NCBI RefSeq assembly: GCF_019797765.1
Contig: NZ_CP081862.1
Span: 3,658,001-3,722,000 of the forward strand
DNA length: 64,000 nucleotides
From: Cellulomonas sp. C5510
Lineage (GTDB): Bacteria > Actinomycetota > Actinomycetes > Actinomycetales > Cellulomonadaceae
Direction: 5' to 3'
In this document: in pieces, positions 42,135 through 51,474 of the stretch
Layout of the letters: each line of letters opens with the position of its first letter
Numbering within the stretch: position 1 is the first letter of the stretch
Notes under the pieces: model-generated
The model's input: the letters and a program-made list of their open reading frames with translations, nothing else
Database searches by the model: none
What the model was told of the DNA's origin: nothing
Translations under genes and position numbers: made by a program

Positions 42135-43577
42135 GTGGACGCCTCGGCGCCGCAGTCACCGGAGAGGGCAGCTGACCACGCAGGGGGGGCACACGCGCAT
42201 GAGGTCGACGGCTCCGGCCCCGCCCCGGCGGGTGGCGGCGTGAGAGATCCCGGCGTCGGCCCCGCGAGCTGGACCGACGCGCTGATCGCGGAACGTACCG
42301 CCTCCACCCTCTTCGACCCCGTCACCGGGACCCTCAGCCTCCGCGGGGCGCGCGGCCGGCTCCGGGAGGGCCGGAGGACGCACGTGACAGCCGTCGTGGT
42401 CGCGCGCCTGCCCCGCAGCCGCCGGCCCGCGGGCAGGTTCTCGCGGCTCGACCAGGACGACCGGTCGCTCAGCCGCATCCTCATCCCGTGGGCCTCGGGC
42501 CTCGGGGCGCCGGTCACGTGGATCGCGGACGGTGTCGCTGCGGTCGGCGTCGAGACACCGGAGCGGTCGGCGCGGGACACGGAGCGGATCAGGGCCGCGG
42601 TGCACGACCTCGACGTGACGCTCCGGCACGCGTTCGACGACTCCCCCCTGACCTCCGTCTCCAGCGGTCCCGGCGACGCCCCGTCCGAGGTGCTCGGTCG
42701 CGCGGTCGCCGCGCTGGTCCGCCGGGCCGGCTCCCTGACCGGTCCGGCCGACCCGGGCCGGATCCCCACGCAGCGCCGCCGCGGCGAGCTCCGGGACGCG
42801 GGGACGGGAGAGCTGCTGGGGCGCGAGATCCACCTGCACCCCCGCGCCGGGACGCTCCTGGGCCGGGACTGCGACCCGCTGCTCACCGCGATCACACGGG
42901 CCCCCGCCGTACTCGGCGCGGCCGAGCGGCTGCGGGCCCGGTGCCCCCAGTGGTCGCCGGTGACGCGGCTCGAGCACCCGCTCCTCGTCGACGTCACCGC
43001 CCTGCTGGCGCTGCGGACGGGCGACGCCGCGCGCGTCGACACCCTGCTCGACAGCCTCCCCGCCGGGGCGCATCTCGGCGTCGACGCCTGGGCCGCCGCC
43101 CAGCTCCCCTTCCTGCACCCGGCGATGCAGGCCGCGCGGCGACGCGGCCGGACAGTCGTGCTGACCCAGTACGGCAGCGGTCGGGAGCCCGTCACCCCGC
43201 TCGACGAGCTGCCGGTCGACGCCATCAGCCTGGACCCGGCGCTGGAGCGCGGGGCCGTGACCTCGCGGGCGGACCGCGCCGTGCGCTGGGCCCTGCTCGA
43301 GACGGCGCGCCGCCACGACGTGCTCGTGCTCAGCCACCTCGACCGCGACACGCTCTCCCTCCTCGCCCCGGTGGCACCGCGCCGCACCGACGTGCCGCAG
43401 CCCGGACCCGTCCGGCAGGTGCTGGACGACGCGTGGGTGGCGGGGCTGACCCCCGCCGAGACCGCGTTGATGATCAACGCCGGTCGCGTGGAGCAGCCGG
43501 GCCGGCGGCGCTGGGACCGGTACCAGGTGTCGCTCGCCTGGGCGGGCCTGCGCCACCACGGCACAGCCGGCTGGTGA
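42135..43577 (+). CDS. degenerate GGDEF/EAL-like protein
   Basis: 480 residues from GTG 42135 (GTG 42240 also possible). No membrane helix. The first half resembles a worn GGDEF domain: FDPVTGTLSLRGARGRL is like the DPLTGLxNRR opening, and WIADGVAAVGVE sits where the RxGGDEF signature belongs, with none of its catalytic residues. The second half resembles an EAL domain: the order LLVDVTALLALRTG, LGVDAWAAAQLPFLH and LDELPVDAISLDPAL follows EAL strands, but the EAL/EVL and DDFGTG motifs are replaced. It therefore should neither make nor cleave c-di-GMP and may act as a receptor or scaffold. The assignment rests on motif order and is tentative. Confidence 0.5.
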   Translation: MDASAPQSPERAADHAGGAHAHEVDGSGPAPAGGGVRDPGVGPASWTDALIAERTASTLFDPVTGTLSLRGARGRLREGRRTHVTAVVVARLPRSRRPAGRFSRLDQDDRSLSRILIPWASGLGAPVTWIADGVAAVGVETPERSARDTERIRAAVHDLDVTLRHAFDDSPLTSVSSGPGDAPSEVLGRAVAALVRRAGSLTGPADPGRIPTQRRRGELRDAGTGELLGREIHLHPRAGTLLGRDCDPLLTAITRAPAVLGAAERLRARCPQWSPVTRLEHPLLVDVTALLALRTGDAARVDTLLDSLPAGAHLGVDAWAAAQLPFLHPAMQAARRRGRTVVLTQYGSGREPVTPLDELPVDAISLDPALERGAVTSRADRAVRWALLETARRHDVLVLSHLDRDTLSLLAPVAPRRTDVPQPGPVRQVLDDAWVAGLTPAETALMINAGRVEQPGRRRWDRYQVSLAWAGLRHHGTAGW

Positions 43578-43634
43578 CCGGAGGGGACCCGCCCGGTCAC
43601 GGCAGGCCCGCGAGGCGCGCGGCGGCCCCCGGCC

Positions 43635-45497
43635 TCACGGGACGCACCCGTCCTCCACGGTGACGACCGCCGGCCGCGCGGTCGGCGTCAGGGCCACGAC
43701 CGGCGGCAGCCCCGCACCCGCCGCGGTGGTCAGCGTGACGACGAGCGTCGTGGTCCCACCGGGCGGCAGCACCACGGACGTGCCGCCGACCTGCAGCCCG
43801 TCGTGCCGCTGCGCGAGCAGCCCCAGCGGGTCGCCGTCCCGGTCGGCGGTGACGACGTGCCCGCCCTCGGGGGCGTACACCAGCACGTTCACCGCCACCG
43901 ACCCGGCGTGCGGCCCGCCACCGGCCACGCGCTCCGGGAGGTCCGCCGTCGCCGCGGCCCGCGACGCCAGGTGCAGCCGCAGCTCGAGCTCCGAGGAGGC
44001 GCCGTCGCCGCACCCCACGCGCCGGACGTCAGCCGCCACGTCCAGGTCGTACCCGGTCTTCGCCGCCGTCGTGGCGTTGAACGCGACGCCGACCACGGGG
44101 GCGGTCCCGGCCGCGGTGGTGCGCGAGCCGGTGAGGGCACCCCCGACCACGGAGCCCTCCAGCACGGCCTGCTCGTCCTCGTGCGCGGACCACAGCACGA
44201 GCCGCCCCTCCGCGACGACCGCCCGCAGCGCCACGGCCAGGCGCGGGACGTCCAGGCCCTCCCGGGTCAGCCGTGTCAGCACCTCTCCGGCCGCGGCCGC
44301 GAAGACCGCGTCCTGCGCCGCCGCGTCCGGCTGCTCGAGGTACACGCCGCGCAGCAGGTAGGCCTCCACGTCCTCGGGCTGCAGCTCGACGGCGGAGGCG
44401 CCTGCCACCGGGTCGGCAGGCAGCCGCAGCGGGCCGGTGACCTGCAGCGCGGCGGCGAGCACCGCCGGGTCGACGAAGAGCACGCCGTCCACCTGCTCGC
44501 CCGTGCGGTCCGCCCAGAGAGCAGCGGCGAGCTCCGCGGCGCGCGGGTGGTCCGGCGTGAAGCCCACGTCCCGCAGGTCGGCCGCGATCCGCGGCCCGAA
44601 CAGCGCGTCCTCGCCCGGGGTGAGGGGCAGGACCGGATCCGGCACGACGACGTCTCCCCCGGCCACGACCTCCGCGAGGTGCACGGCGCCGTCGGCCACG
44701 TCGAGACGCAGCGCTGCTCCCACGAGCCCGCCGGACGCCCGGGGCTCCGCGGGGCTCTGGACCAGCACCAGGTACGACCGCGACCCGCCGGGCGCGAGGG
44801 CGGCGGGCAGCACCTGGGCGACCGCCTGGGCGGCGTCCACCGCGGGACCGGCGGCGGCGAGCGCGTCCAGCAGCTCGGCGCGCGCGCCGGCGACGGGACC
44901 GACGACACCGTCCGGGTCCACGGCGACCACGCGCGCGGTCGCCTCGTCGAGGGCGTGCGCCAGGCTCTCCAGCGAGGGCGCTGCCGCCGCGAGACCACCC
45001 GCGTCCAACCCGTCCGGCCCCGCGCTCACGAGGTCGCCGACCGACGGCGCCAGGTCGTCCGCGACGGCTGCGGTCTCGGCCAGCAGCCCCGCCCCTGCAC
45101 CGAGCACCTCGCGGGCCGCGTGGACCTGCCGGCCGAGCCACGGCGCCCGTTCGAGCAGGTCCCACGGGAAGCCGGAGACGGCGCCCTGCGCCGCCCGGGC
45201 GTGCGCGGCAGCCTCGGTGAGCAGCCGTGCCGCCTCGGGGGCCGTCCCCACCGGGTCGCCACCGTCGCCGGCCGCCGCGGTCCCGAGCCGGGCCAGCTCC
45301 CGGCCGTCCGCCACCAGCGCCTCGAACTCGCCACGCGCCCGGAGCCCCTGCACGAGCACGACCACGAGCAGCGCCACCACGGCGAGCGCCAGGGCCGCGG
45401 CCCCCGTGCGGAGCGCGGGGCGCCACCGCCGATGACGGTCCCGCCGGCCGCCGGTGTCCCGGTGGGCGCGCCGGGCCGGTCGCGCGTCCTCCGTCAC
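43635..45497 (-). CDS. DUF4012 domain-containing membrane protein
   Basis: 620 residues. Basic N-terminus, one membrane helix (about 32-52), then a large extracytoplasmic region. The opening FEALVADGRELARLG and the strands SYLVLVQSPAEPRASGGLVG, DVGFTPDHPRAAELAAAL and DGVLFVDPAVLAAALQVTG are characteristic of DUF4012, found in actinobacteria usually close to exopolysaccharide genes. Function is unknown; the fold is thought to relate to LytR/cell-envelope proteins. It fits the polysaccharide operon 2.6 kb away. Confidence 0.88.
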   Translation of the reverse strand: MTEDARPARRAHRDTGGRRDRHRRWRPALRTGAAALALAVVALLVVVLVQGLRARGEFEALVADGRELARLGTAAAGDGGDPVGTAPEAARLLTEAAAHARAAQGAVSGFPWDLLERAPWLGRQVHAAREVLGAGAGLLAETAAVADDLAPSVGDLVSAGPDGLDAGGLAAAAPSLESLAHALDEATARVVAVDPDGVVGPVAGARAELLDALAAAGPAVDAAQAVAQVLPAALAPGGSRSYLVLVQSPAEPRASGGLVGAALRLDVADGAVHLAEVVAGGDVVVPDPVLPLTPGEDALFGPRIAADLRDVGFTPDHPRAAELAAALWADRTGEQVDGVLFVDPAVLAAALQVTGPLRLPADPVAGASAVELQPEDVEAYLLRGVYLEQPDAAAQDAVFAAAAGEVLTRLTREGLDVPRLAVALRAVVAEGRLVLWSAHEDEQAVLEGSVVGGALTGSRTTAAGTAPVVGVAFNATTAAKTGYDLDVAADVRRVGCGDGASSELELRLHLASRAAATADLPERVAGGGPHAGSVAVNVLVYAPEGGHVVTADRDGDPLGLLAQRHDGLQVGGTSVVLPPGGTTTLVVTLTTAAGAGLPPVVALTPTARPAVVTVEDGCVP

Positions 45498-45592
45498 GGC
45501 GGCACCCCCTCGACGAGGTCGACATCAACGTGACGATGCTAGATCATTCATCCCACCTTGATATTCGAGGGTGGCGGGAGGGGCCGCGGCCC

Positions 45593-46765
45593 TCACCCCT
45601 CCACGCTCCCGTCGCGCCACCGCGGGGTCACGGGGGCTGCCGGTGCAAGCGCTCCCAGAGCGTCGCCGACCCCCGGGTGCCACGACGCCCAGCACCAGCC
45701 GCACCGGAAGCCGGCCCCGGTCACCCGCCTGACGTCGAACGACCAGCACGCCGGGCACGCCGGGTGGCCGGGGGCGGTGTCGCGCAGCGGCACGACGTCC
45801 TCGGGACGCTCGAGGAGGAGCGGCAGGGGGACGACGCGCGACCGCGGCGGGCGCCAGGGACCGGTCAGGTGCGCGGCTGCGCGGCGACCCGGCCCGCCGC
45901 GCAGCTGCCACAGCCGGACCCGCTGCCACGGCGCGCCGACGTCCCGCGCCCGGTCGAACGCCCGCTCGGCCTCCTCGCGGGTCCGGTGCCGGGTCACGCC
46001 GCGGGGCGTCAGCACGCCGTCCGCACCCGTCACGCCGACGACCCAGCCACCGGCCGGGCCGCTGTCCGCCACCACCCGTGCCCGCTCCGGCGTCTCCACC
46101 AGCGTCCGGCGCACCCGTGCCGTGAGGGCCGTCGCGCCGAGACCCGGCGGGACGGCGACGCGCCACAGACGCACCCGCTGGCGCGCGACCAGCCGCACGC
46201 CCTCCTCGTCCACGGCCTGCCACCGGTACGTCGCCCGGGCGGTCGCGGCGTCGGGGCAGACCGCCACGAGCCGCGCGCCGCCCAGCACCGGCTCGACGGA
46301 GACGGCGGACACCGCGCGTGCGACGCTGCGCACCGGGACGACGACGGACCCCGAACCGGGCCCGGCGCACGCCAGCCACGCGGCCGGACGCGCCCCCGTC
46401 ACCGGCACCAGGCCGTCCGGCGCCACCCCGAGGCTCGCCGCAGCGGCGGCGCGCTGGGCACTCACGGGCGCCCCGGCCCCGTCACGGGCTGCGACGACCG
46501 CCACGACGCCGTCCCGCGCGGCGAGCACGTGGCCCGGGGTGGACGGCGGCAGGTCGCGCAGCACGACGAGCGGGGCGTCGGTGCCGAGCCAGCGGCGGAC
46601 GAGAGCAGGGGACGGGACCGGGGCGTTGTTCGCAGGATTCACGCGGTCAGACTCGGGCACCGGCACCCCGGACCCCGACCCGGCGACGGGGCGGACGGCC
46701 GCAGCACCCCCTCCGGCGCGCCCCGGCGCGGGCCGCCACCCGGAGGAGACGGCGTCCGCGGCCAC
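45593..46765 (-). CDS. hypothetical protein with C-terminal zinc ribbon
   Basis: 390 residues if the GTG at 46765 (run of six G upstream) is used; GTG 46642 would give 349 residues and removes an Ala/Gly-rich leader. No signal or membrane segment. The body is Arg/Val-rich and unrecognised, with repeated TxRVRRTLVETPERARV- and RTREEAERAFDRARD-like stretches. The C-terminus has HPACPACWSFD and GFRCGWCWASWHPG, two CxxC pairs that look like a zinc ribbon. Solitary gene. I know of no function. Confidence 0.6.
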   Translation of the reverse strand: MAADAVSSGWRPAPGRAGGGAAAVRPVAGSGSGVPVPESDRVNPANNAPVPSPALVRRWLGTDAPLVVLRDLPPSTPGHVLAARDGVVAVVAARDGAGAPVSAQRAAAAASLGVAPDGLVPVTGARPAAWLACAGPGSGSVVVPVRSVARAVSAVSVEPVLGGARLVAVCPDAATARATYRWQAVDEEGVRLVARQRVRLWRVAVPPGLGATALTARVRRTLVETPERARVVADSGPAGGWVVGVTGADGVLTPRGVTRHRTREEAERAFDRARDVGAPWQRVRLWQLRGGPGRRAAAHLTGPWRPPRSRVVPLPLLLERPEDVVPLRDTAPGHPACPACWSFDVRRVTGAGFRCGWCWASWHPGVGDALGALAPAAPVTPRWRDGSVEG

Positions 46766-46906
46766 GACGAGACCCCCCTGCCCGGCCGCCGCGTCGCGGC
46801 CGACAGCGCGACGCTAGCAGCGCCGGAGGAAGCCCACCCGGGACGCGCGACAGCCCGGACCCTGACGGGCCCGGGCCGGCAGCGGCGTCCGGACGACGCC
46901 GGCGAG

Positions 46907-46995
46907 CGGAGACGGTGGGATTTGAACCCACGGAAGGGTTGCCCCTTCACGACCTTAGCAGGGTCGCGCACTAGACCTGACTATGCGACGTCTCC
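46907..46995 (-). tRNA. tRNA-Ser (GCT)
   Basis: Reverse strand gives a class II tRNA with acceptor GGAGACG, anticodon stem CGACC/GGTCG and loop CTGCTAA (anticodon GCT), a long variable arm, T arm GTTCAAATC and discriminator G, all expected of serine tRNA. Confidence 0.94.
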
Positions 46996-47043
46996 AGGTC
47001 GGACCAGGGTACCGGGCGTCGGCGGCAGGCGGCAAAGCGCCCG

Positions 47044-48363
47044 TCAGTGCTCGAACGCCCACTCCCGGTCGGTGAGCATCCGGGCCACCGCGAGGCCCAC
47101 CGCGAGCGCCACGACGACCAGCCCGGCCTGCACGCCGTACGCGAGGGCCTGCGTCGTGTCGCCGTTGGACAGGTGGAACACCGCCCGGTACGCGGCGACG
47201 CCCGGGACCATGATGACGACGGCGGGCACGGAGACGGTGATGCGCGGGACGCCGAGCCGGGGCGCGATCACCGCGGCCAGCAGCCCCACCAGCAGCGCGG
47301 CCCCCGCGGCTGCGGCCTGCGCGGCCACGCCGGTGTCCGCGAGGTACAGCCGGCCCGTGTTCGCGACCATCCCGACCGCGGCCGCGCCGAGCGCCATCCG
47401 CCACGGGCTGTTGAACATGAGCGCGAACCCGAGCACGCCGACGAAGCTCGCGACCGTCCGCAGCGCGAGCTGCACCTCCGGGCCGAGCGCAGGGCCGGCC
47501 GCCGGGTCGGGCGAGAGCCCGACGGCGATCGACACGCCCCAGACGGCGAGCGCGGCGGACGTCAGGATCATCAGCGCGTACGTCAGGCGGGCGACGCCGG
47601 CGGAGAAGTCGAGCTTCGCCAGGTCCAGGCCACCGGTCACGAGCGGGAACCCGGGGACCAGGAACAGCACCGCGGACACGTAGCCGGCGGCGTGCCGGAC
47701 CTCCGTGGCCCCGAGGCCGTGCAGCACGGACACCAGCCCCAGGTACGCCAGGCACGCGACCGCCGCTGCGAGCATCGTCACGCCGAACTGGTTGAACCCG
47801 CGGTGCAGCAGCAGGCGGCGTGTGAGCTGCCCGAGCCACGCGGCGACGAACGCCCCGCCCATCTCGACGGGGCCGCCGTGGTTGAGGAACGCGAACGCCG
47901 CGCACGCGACCGCCGCCCACAGCGCGTTGACGACGTCCGGGTACAGGGGCGGCTTGCGCTCGATCCGGTCCAGCTCGGCGCTGACCTGCTCGACGGTCGC
48001 GCGGCGGGGCGAGGCGGCGAGCGTGCCGGCGAGGCGCTCCAGCTCGGCGAGCCGGTCGGCGTTGATCCCGACGGACCGGACCTCGGCGACCTCGGTGCGG
48101 AAGCTCGCGCCCCGGTGCGAGGTCGTCGTGATCTCCGTGAGCGTCACGTGCGCCTCGTGACGGTCGACGCCGATGGCGCGGGCGACACGGGCCATCGACG
48201 ACTTCACGCGGTACGACCCGGTGCCCGCGGACAGGCTCAGCCGGCCGACGCGCAGGGCGACGCCGGACTGGCGGATGAGCTCGAGCTCGTCGTCCGTGGG
48301 CTGGGTGGGCACGCGCACCATGATGACGGGCCGCGGGCTGCGGTGCCGGGACGTCCGTCGCAC
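47044..48363 (-). CDS. threonine/serine exporter family protein (ThrE-like)
   Basis: 439 residues from 48363 (ATG 48321 is an alternative start). The N-terminal cytoplasmic DUF1212 part includes LELIRQSGVALRVGRLSLSAG and ARAIGVDRHEAHVTLTEIT. About ten membrane helices follow, forming the DUF1212 and DUF3815 halves, with VPGFPLVTGGLDLAKLDF and MVPGVAAYRAVFHLSNGD as family signatures. ThrE of Corynebacterium exports threonine and serine by proton antiport. Both halves are in one chain here, as usual in actinobacteria. Confidence 0.9.
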   Translation of the reverse strand: MRRTSRHRSPRPVIMVRVPTQPTDDELELIRQSGVALRVGRLSLSAGTGSYRVKSSMARVARAIGVDRHEAHVTLTEITTTSHRGASFRTEVAEVRSVGINADRLAELERLAGTLAASPRRATVEQVSAELDRIERKPPLYPDVVNALWAAVACAAFAFLNHGGPVEMGGAFVAAWLGQLTRRLLLHRGFNQFGVTMLAAAVACLAYLGLVSVLHGLGATEVRHAAGYVSAVLFLVPGFPLVTGGLDLAKLDFSAGVARLTYALMILTSAALAVWGVSIAVGLSPDPAAGPALGPEVQLALRTVASFVGVLGFALMFNSPWRMALGAAAVGMVANTGRLYLADTGVAAQAAAAGAALLVGLLAAVIAPRLGVPRITVSVPAVVIMVPGVAAYRAVFHLSNGDTTQALAYGVQAGLVVVALAVGLAVARMLTDREWAFEH

Positions 48364-48437
48364 CCGCCGGCCGTGCGAGCCCGGACCGGACCGGGCCAGG
48401 GCCGGGCCGGGGCGGGCCGGGCCGGGATACTGGACCG

Positions 48438-48830
48438 GTGCCCGCCCCCGACCGCTGCCCCTGCCTGAGCGGCGACCCGTACGACGCCTGCTGCGGGCCG
48501 CTGCACCGGGGCGACGCCGTCGCCCCGACCGCCGAGCAGCTCATGCGCTCCCGGTACAGCGCGTTCGCCGTCGGCGACGCGGCGTACCTGCGAGCCACCT
48601 GGCACCCGCGCACCCGGCCGCGCGACCTCGACCTCGGCCCGGACGTGCGGTGGTACCGGCTGGACGTCCTCGCGACCGCCGGCGGCGGCCCGTTCGACAC
48701 GACGGGCACGGTCGAGTTCCGCGCGCACCACCGCGGCCCGGGCGGGCGCGGCAGCCTGCACGAGGTCAGCCGGTTCGTCCGGGAGGGCGGGGCGTGGCTC
48801 TACGTGGACGGCGACGCCACGGACGACTGA
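48438..48830 (+). CDS. YchJ family SEC-C protein
   Basis: 130 residues with no signal. The N-terminal SEC-C-like zinc motif CPCLSGDPYDACCGPLH is followed by AEQLMRSRYSAFAVGDAAYL and a cystatin/NTF2-like fold ending EVSRFVREGGAWLYVDGD, exactly the layout of YchJ (UPF0225). Function is not firmly known; SEC-C motifs bind zinc and often protein partners. Divergent from the exporter gene. Confidence 0.92.
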   Translation: MPAPDRCPCLSGDPYDACCGPLHRGDAVAPTAEQLMRSRYSAFAVGDAAYLRATWHPRTRPRDLDLGPDVRWYRLDVLATAGGGPFDTTGTVEFRAHHRGPGGRGSLHEVSRFVREGGAWLYVDGDATDD

Positions 48831-48931
48831 CCTGGCACTGCCTGCACCGTCTCCCGCGAGCACACCCTCTCGAGGGGTGACGCGGGGGGGCAGGGAGGTG
48901 CGGTGGGGGCGTCCTCGTCGACGTCTCCTGG

Positions 48932-49021
48932 CGGAGGGCAAGGGATTCGAACCCTTGAGTACGGGGTCACCGCACTAACGGTTTTCAAGACCGTCGCTTT
49001 CGGCCGCTCAGCCAGCCCTCC
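48932..49021 (-). tRNA. tRNA-Ser (TGA)
   Basis: Reverse strand gives a class II tRNA: acceptor GGAGGGC, anticodon loop CTTGAAA (anticodon TGA) on stem ACGGT/ACCGT, long variable arm, T arm GTTCGAATC, discriminator G. Confidence 0.95.
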
Positions 49022-49076
49022 CGGATCCCGGTGGCGCGCCGGATCCTGCGGCACGCTACCAGGACCCGTTCCCCGG

Positions 49077-51416
49077 TCAGCGGGTGAGCCTCGCGACCCC
49101 GTCGACCGACGCGACCTCCGCTCCGTGGCCCAGCCGCGCCCGGAAGGCCGTCGCCGGCGTGGCGGTCACGGTGACCGCGCCGCCCGCCTCCACCACCTCG
49201 AACGTCACCCGCGCGCCCGACGCCGGGTCGGTCACCGCCGCCGTGCGCCGCGCCGGCCCGCCGGGGTACACGGTCACCAGCGGGTCGACGGTGTGGTCGT
49301 GGTCCGGGCGGTCGTCGCGGTCCGTCGTGACGAGCACCGCGCCCTCGCGCACCCAGAGCGGCACGCTCAGCACGTCGTGCACCTCGTCGCGCCAGCCGCC
49401 GGTGGCCTCCTCCCCCGTCAGCAGGTGCGTCCACCGGCCTTCCGGCAGGTAGTACCGCACGCGCCCGCCGGGCTGCAGCACGGGGGCCACCAGCAGGTCG
49501 TCGCCGATCAGGTACTGGCGATCGAGGTGCTCGACGGCGGGGTCGTCGGGGAACGCCAGCACCATCGGCCGCGTGAAGGGCAGCCCCTGCTCGTGGACGG
49601 TCCGGCCGACGTGCAGCAGGTACGGCATGAGCCGCATCTTCAGCCGCGTGAAGAACGCGGCGACCGCCACGGCCGACTCGCCCTCGGGGGTGCCGTCGTC
49701 GTCGAAGGCCCACGGCACGCGGTAGCTCGACGACCCGTGCAGCCGGCTGTGCGAGGACAGCAGCCCGAACGCCAGCCAGCGCACGAACACCTCGCGGTCC
49801 GGCATCCCCTCGAACCCGCCGATGTCGTGGCTCCAGAACCCGTAGCCGCTCAGCGACAGCGACAGCCCGCCGCGCAGCGTCTCGGCCATCGACTCGAACG
49901 ACGAGGAGTTGTCGCCGCCCCAGTGCACGGGCATCGTCTGCCCGCCGGCCGTGCCCGACCGCGCGAACACGACGGCCTCGCCGGTTCCGCGCTCGGACTC
50001 CAGGACGTCGAACACCGCGCGGTTGTACAGGTGCGCGTAGAGGTTGTGCATGGCCTCCGGGTCCGAGCCGTCGTGCCACACCACGTCCGTGGGGATGCGC
50101 TCGCCGAAGTCGGTCTTGACGGCGTCGACGCCCTGGCGCAGGAGCCGGCGGACGTAGCCCTGGTACCAGGCCGTCGCGGCGGGGTTGGTGAAGTCCACGA
50201 GCCCCATGCCGGCCTGCCACATGTCCCACTGCCACACGGACCCGTCCGGCCGGCGCACCAGGTACCCGGCCTCCCGCGCCTCGTCGAACAGCGGCGACGC
50301 CTGCCCGATGTAGGGGTTGACCCACGCGCTGACGCGCAGCCCGCGGTCGTGCAGCCGCGCGAGCATGCCCTCGGGGTCGGGGAAGACGCGCGGGTCCCAC
50401 TCGAAGTCCGTCCACTGGAACTCGCGCATCCAGAAGCAGTCGAAGTGGAACACGGACAGCGGGATGCCGCGCTCGGCCATGCCGTCGACGAACGACGTCA
50501 CGGTCTTCTCGTCGTAGTCCGTGGTGAAGGACGTCGACAGCCACAGCCCGTAGGACCAGGCCGGCACCACCGGAGGCCGCCCGGTGAGCGCGGTGTACCG
50601 GCGCAGCACGTCCGCGGGGGTCGGCCCGGCGACGACCAGGTACTCCAGCACCTCGCCGCGCACCGCGAACTGCACCTGCCCGACGGACTCGCTGCCGACC
50701 TCGAACGACACGTGCCCGGGGTGGTTGACCAGCACGCCGTACCCGCGGTTCGTCAGGTAGAACGGCACGTTCTTGTACGCCTGCTCGCTGGCGGTGCCGC
50801 CGTCGGCGTTCCAGGTGTCGACGCTCTGGCCGTTCTTGGTCAGCGGCCCGAACCGCTCCCCCAGCCCGTACACCAGCTCGCCGACGCCCAGCCCGAGCCG
50901 CCCCACGAGGTAGGTCCCGGCGGGCGCCCGCCCGTCGGGGCTGACACCGGTCTCGCCCACCGGCTCGACGGCGACGGCGGCGTCCGCGCCGAGCCGCACG
51001 CGCGCCACCCCGTCGGGGCCGGTCCGCGTGAGCGGGGCGCCGTCCTCGGCCGTGAACGCGATGCCGAACGGCGCGCCCTGGCGCACGTGCGCCGTCAGCG
51101 GGCCGGACGTGAGCGTCGCCCCGTCGGCGTCGGAGCCCGTGACGCCCACCGAGCCGCGGGAGCCCGGCAGCCCGAACCCGGGCGCGGGCGCGCCCCCGCG
51201 GTGGTTCTCGACGCGGACCCGGACGACGCCCTCGAGCGGGGAGTCGAGCGTCACCGTCAGCGCCGGCCGGTTCAGCGTGTCGCCGCGCCGCCCGATCACC
51301 TTCGTCGGGGCGAGGACGCGCAGCGCGTCGCCGCGGTCGTCGATCGCGTACGCCTCGCGCGCGAGGAGCCGCTCCACGCCCGGGCGGGCCTGCCAGAAAC
51401 CGTCGGTGAACTTCAT
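49077..51416 (-). CDS. yicI: GH31 alpha-xylosidase (YicI-like)
   Basis: 779 residues, cytoplasmic. It opens MKFTDGFWQARPGV, typical of YicI. The catalytic nucleophile is in AVKTDFGERIPTDV (Asp) and the acid/base in VHWGGDNSSSF (Asp), both placed as in YicI; FDCFWMREFQWTDFEWD forms part of the xylose-selective pocket. The enzyme releases alpha-1,6-linked xylose from the non-reducing end of xyloglucan-type oligosaccharides such as isoprimeverose. Last gene of the LacI-regulated operon, 58 bp after the second permease, so it works on sugars imported by that transporter. Confidence 0.92.
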   Translation of the reverse strand: MKFTDGFWQARPGVERLLAREAYAIDDRGDALRVLAPTKVIGRRGDTLNRPALTVTLDSPLEGVVRVRVENHRGGAPAPGFGLPGSRGSVGVTGSDADGATLTSGPLTAHVRQGAPFGIAFTAEDGAPLTRTGPDGVARVRLGADAAVAVEPVGETGVSPDGRAPAGTYLVGRLGLGVGELVYGLGERFGPLTKNGQSVDTWNADGGTASEQAYKNVPFYLTNRGYGVLVNHPGHVSFEVGSESVGQVQFAVRGEVLEYLVVAGPTPADVLRRYTALTGRPPVVPAWSYGLWLSTSFTTDYDEKTVTSFVDGMAERGIPLSVFHFDCFWMREFQWTDFEWDPRVFPDPEGMLARLHDRGLRVSAWVNPYIGQASPLFDEAREAGYLVRRPDGSVWQWDMWQAGMGLVDFTNPAATAWYQGYVRRLLRQGVDAVKTDFGERIPTDVVWHDGSDPEAMHNLYAHLYNRAVFDVLESERGTGEAVVFARSGTAGGQTMPVHWGGDNSSSFESMAETLRGGLSLSLSGYGFWSHDIGGFEGMPDREVFVRWLAFGLLSSHSRLHGSSSYRVPWAFDDDGTPEGESAVAVAAFFTRLKMRLMPYLLHVGRTVHEQGLPFTRPMVLAFPDDPAVEHLDRQYLIGDDLLVAPVLQPGGRVRYYLPEGRWTHLLTGEEATGGWRDEVHDVLSVPLWVREGAVLVTTDRDDRPDHDHTVDPLVTVYPGGPARRTAAVTDPASGARVTFEVVEAGGAVTVTATPATAFRARLGHGAEVASVDGVARLTR

Positions 51417-51474
51417 CGCCTGCTGTCCGTGTCGTCTACGTCGTCTGCGTGCATGGGGGTGGGGCGCGGCGCTG

